From: Galerina marginata
Lineage: Eukaryota; Basidiomycota; Agaricomycetes; Agaricales; Galerinaceae
Reading direction: 5' to 3'
DNA: 64,000 nt
Assembly (NCBI GenBank): GCA_023014335.1
Contig: JAECYW010000010.1
Coordinates: 2,294,001 to 2,358,000 of the forward strand
Part shown: positions 61,991-64,000 of the stretch, one piece after another
How positions within the stretch are numbered: position 1 is the stretch's first letter
Layout of the letters: each line of letters opens with the position of its first letter
Translations under genes and position numbers: made by a program
The notes under the pieces: model-generated
Told to the model about the DNA's origin: nothing
The model's database searches: none
Seen by the model: only the letters and a program-made list of their open reading frames with translations

Positions 61991-64000
61991 TGACATCTGG
62001 GCCGAGCTGCCCGTGTTAGTTCCGATGCCCCGCCTCAGGCTACAGGCTTCCCGGCTTCTTTCCACCTCTTCTCGTTTTAAAATTTCCAACGTTTTTCCAT
62101 GGTGTCTAAATCCTCATGTAGAGTATTGTCCTTTACCAGCAGTAAATTAAGACTTTTTGGCTGTTAACATCGCCATCAGCTGCCACCGTCGATTGCAACA
62201 TCCGCCTCACTTTCGAACGTCGTTTACAGCCGTCTCCGTCTGCTACAGCGTTGCTCTCGCGCTCGACGTTCGAGTTGTGCCTCAACGGCCTCAACCCTCG
62301 CCCAATCATTAATAATTTTGTCGGTCCTTCGAACCGCAAATCGTACCTTAGAGCCTTTTTATGCGTCCCCTGGTTTGCCGCGTTTTTATCCGCTAAGTAG
62401 AGTATGACGCACAACTTGTCAGAGAAAGAATTGCTTGTCTGCCTTTTCCTATCCCAAATTCATTCCCCCTTGAAGAAGGACAGGTTTTTGAAGGGGAAAT
62501 ATATGAGTGCACCAGGAACGAGTGCGTACAGAAAGCCGAGATCCATACAATATCGCTTGCAATTCGAGCCCATTTACATCTACATGCATATGTTCATCCA
62601 TCTTCCCGACCGCCGCCCTGTCTGGCACTTGGTCCGTGCCCCTCTGCTCCCTGGTCCATTTCCCCCTTCAACGCCGCTCCGTTGCTCCAACAGGCAAGTC
62701 GCTCCTAAGTGATTTCAACCACTCAAACTATGCCCCGCTTCTGCGGGCTACAGTGGTGAGTAGTTCGTGGTCCCTACAACGGCTGCTTCCGAGTGACTTT
62801 GTGTTTAGTTTGGCGTTAGACCTTGTTCATAGTAGATGTCGAAGATTGACATGTTCAAGTCAGCGACTTCGATAACAGCTGGTTGTCTTGACTTCCAGGT
62901 GTTGACCACTCAGTCCTGAAGTTTTGAGTAGGTCGTGGTTCATAAAATCCGTCGTTATTCATCGTCACTCCGATCAGTCAGAGGAACTCCGTGAATTTGG
63001 AGCGAATTTTTGAGCAACAAATATTAGGTCAAGGTATACTATGCTTGCTTGGACTCCATCTCCAGCAGTGATCATGTTCATCGATCTCAGACAGTTTCTG
63101 TTGTAAGTCGAGTTGATGACATGACGGCATTCCTTTAAAGTTTGGGTCATGAAGCTTGAAGCTTCGAATTCGACGGCTTTGGGTTCCTTCAAGTGGTAGA
63201 ACGTGTTAAGAAGTTTGATTGGAATTTTTTTACTCTCAGGCCCCTATTTGGCTATTGTCTCTTGCTGGCAGAATTCAAGGGGGTGGCGGAGTTCTGCCAG
63301 CAATACCGTAAAGTAACAGTAATATCCTTTGAATGGAGGGGTTGGGAATGGATCGATGGTGTGACAGGGAACCATGTTAGAAAGTTTGAAATTGTCGTGC
63401 CGTGAGTTAAATTAATGTAAGAGCAAGTATTTGATTTGCATTTGACACTAAGGGCCAGGCGCGTCGCGTCGCGTCGATGAATCATTCACGTGTGGGCTGT
63501 TGGGATCAATTTTGCAACCCTTTTCGTCTTCCCACCCATATCTACAATCCATCTTCCGTACGCCTATCGACCTTTGTTTCCTCCACCTACAGTTCTTCTT
63601 CGATCCTATATAGGATGTTCAACTGACTTGTCGCCTCTTCTCTGGGAGTCTTCAACATCGTGGACATTCATCACGATTTCCTGGATGTCACAGCACGGTT
63701 ATAGAGTCTAGAGTGCGGTGAGCAAAACGGCACTCTAATCTAAAAATCTTTGTTAATTATGTCTAAGAACTATAGCTCGTATTACGAGTAACAACAGGCA
63801 ACATTTTCGCGCCTGGAAGGTTCCTGTTGATTTAAGACCCACGTACGCGTTCATGTCGCATCGTCGTTGGAGTTGAAGCACGGGTCGTCAGTGAGGAAGG
63901 AGGCGATTGGGTACGTGGTTTCTATCTAGCGTGTTTCTTGTTCTGAAGACAAAGCTGAACACACTTCGTTGTGATGTAGCTCGCTATTGACGCTCTAAGA
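61991..64000. other. Spacer downstream of HECT-3 with the start of a further array unit
   Basis: No convincing gene. From about 63170 it resembles the end of the first spacer (CGAATTCGACGGCTTTGGGTTCC against the sequence near 2715). The conserved leader follows at 63440-63990, including CACGTG (63488-63493) and the putative intron 63911-63979 followed by CTCGCTATTG. By analogy another HECT copy should start about 2-3 kb past the window, unless interrupted. Confidence 0.5.

Overview
The window comes from a filamentous fungus, most likely a mushroom-forming basidiomycete (Agaricomycetes). The evidence is many short GT-AG introns (about 38-96 bp), a KDZ-class DNA transposon with a CxC2-type cysteine cluster and companion genes, a fungal Helitron, and a chromodomain Ty3/gypsy retroelement. 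The species cannot be named from the sequence. I see no rRNA, tRNA, CRISPR or bacterial gene organisation.

The host backbone is a head-to-tail tandem array, all on the + strand, of a HECT E3 ubiquitin ligase of the UBE3C/Hul5 type (N-terminal IQ-like motif, C-terminal HECT domain), with related spacers between copies. HECT-1 (1-2147) is the 3' part of a copy that begins upstream of the window. HECT-2 is split into 6038-8426 and 27728-29096. HECT-3 is split into 50966-53639 and 58537-59689. A spacer leader that recurs at the right edge (63440-64000) suggests another copy beyond the window. Nearly all the remaining length is transposable elements inserted into this array.

Insertions from left to right: (1) a 19.3 kb KDZ transposon (8427-27720; 163-bp terminal inverted repeats; 7-bp target duplication) inside the HECT-2 coding sequence. 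It carries five genes, and a 5.1 kb foldback element (12767-17841) sits inside one of them. (2) A Helitron (about 29636-35697, minus strand) with a complete Rep-helicase gene. (3) A Ty3/gypsy element (35716-47388, minus strand) with two LTRs I read as identical, a CTATT target duplication, a 2552-residue gag-pol-chromodomain ORF and an unusual extra 880-residue ORF after pol. Elements 2 and 3 lie 18 bp apart in one spacer. (4) A 737-bp MITE (50058-50794). (5) Two head-to-tail Helitron-like non-autonomous units (53640-58536) inside HECT-3. (6) A 2.1 kb Mutator-like element (59850-61981) downstream of HECT-3.

The main observations are these. Each HECT paralogue carries a different lesion: catalytic Cys to Ser in copy 1, transposon plus internal deletion in copy 2, transposon plus Thr-to-Phe next to the Cys in copy 3. 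The KDZ element is filled with a GCCGAY hexamer in exons, introns and untranslated DNA, which suggests a DNA-level role. The Helitron start codon appears to be assembled by splicing. Two Helitron hairpins differ by paired, compensatory changes. Several exon structures given here (including a 193-residue spliced KDZ companion gene) were worked out by hand from splice signals and reading frame and have not been tested against RNA data.
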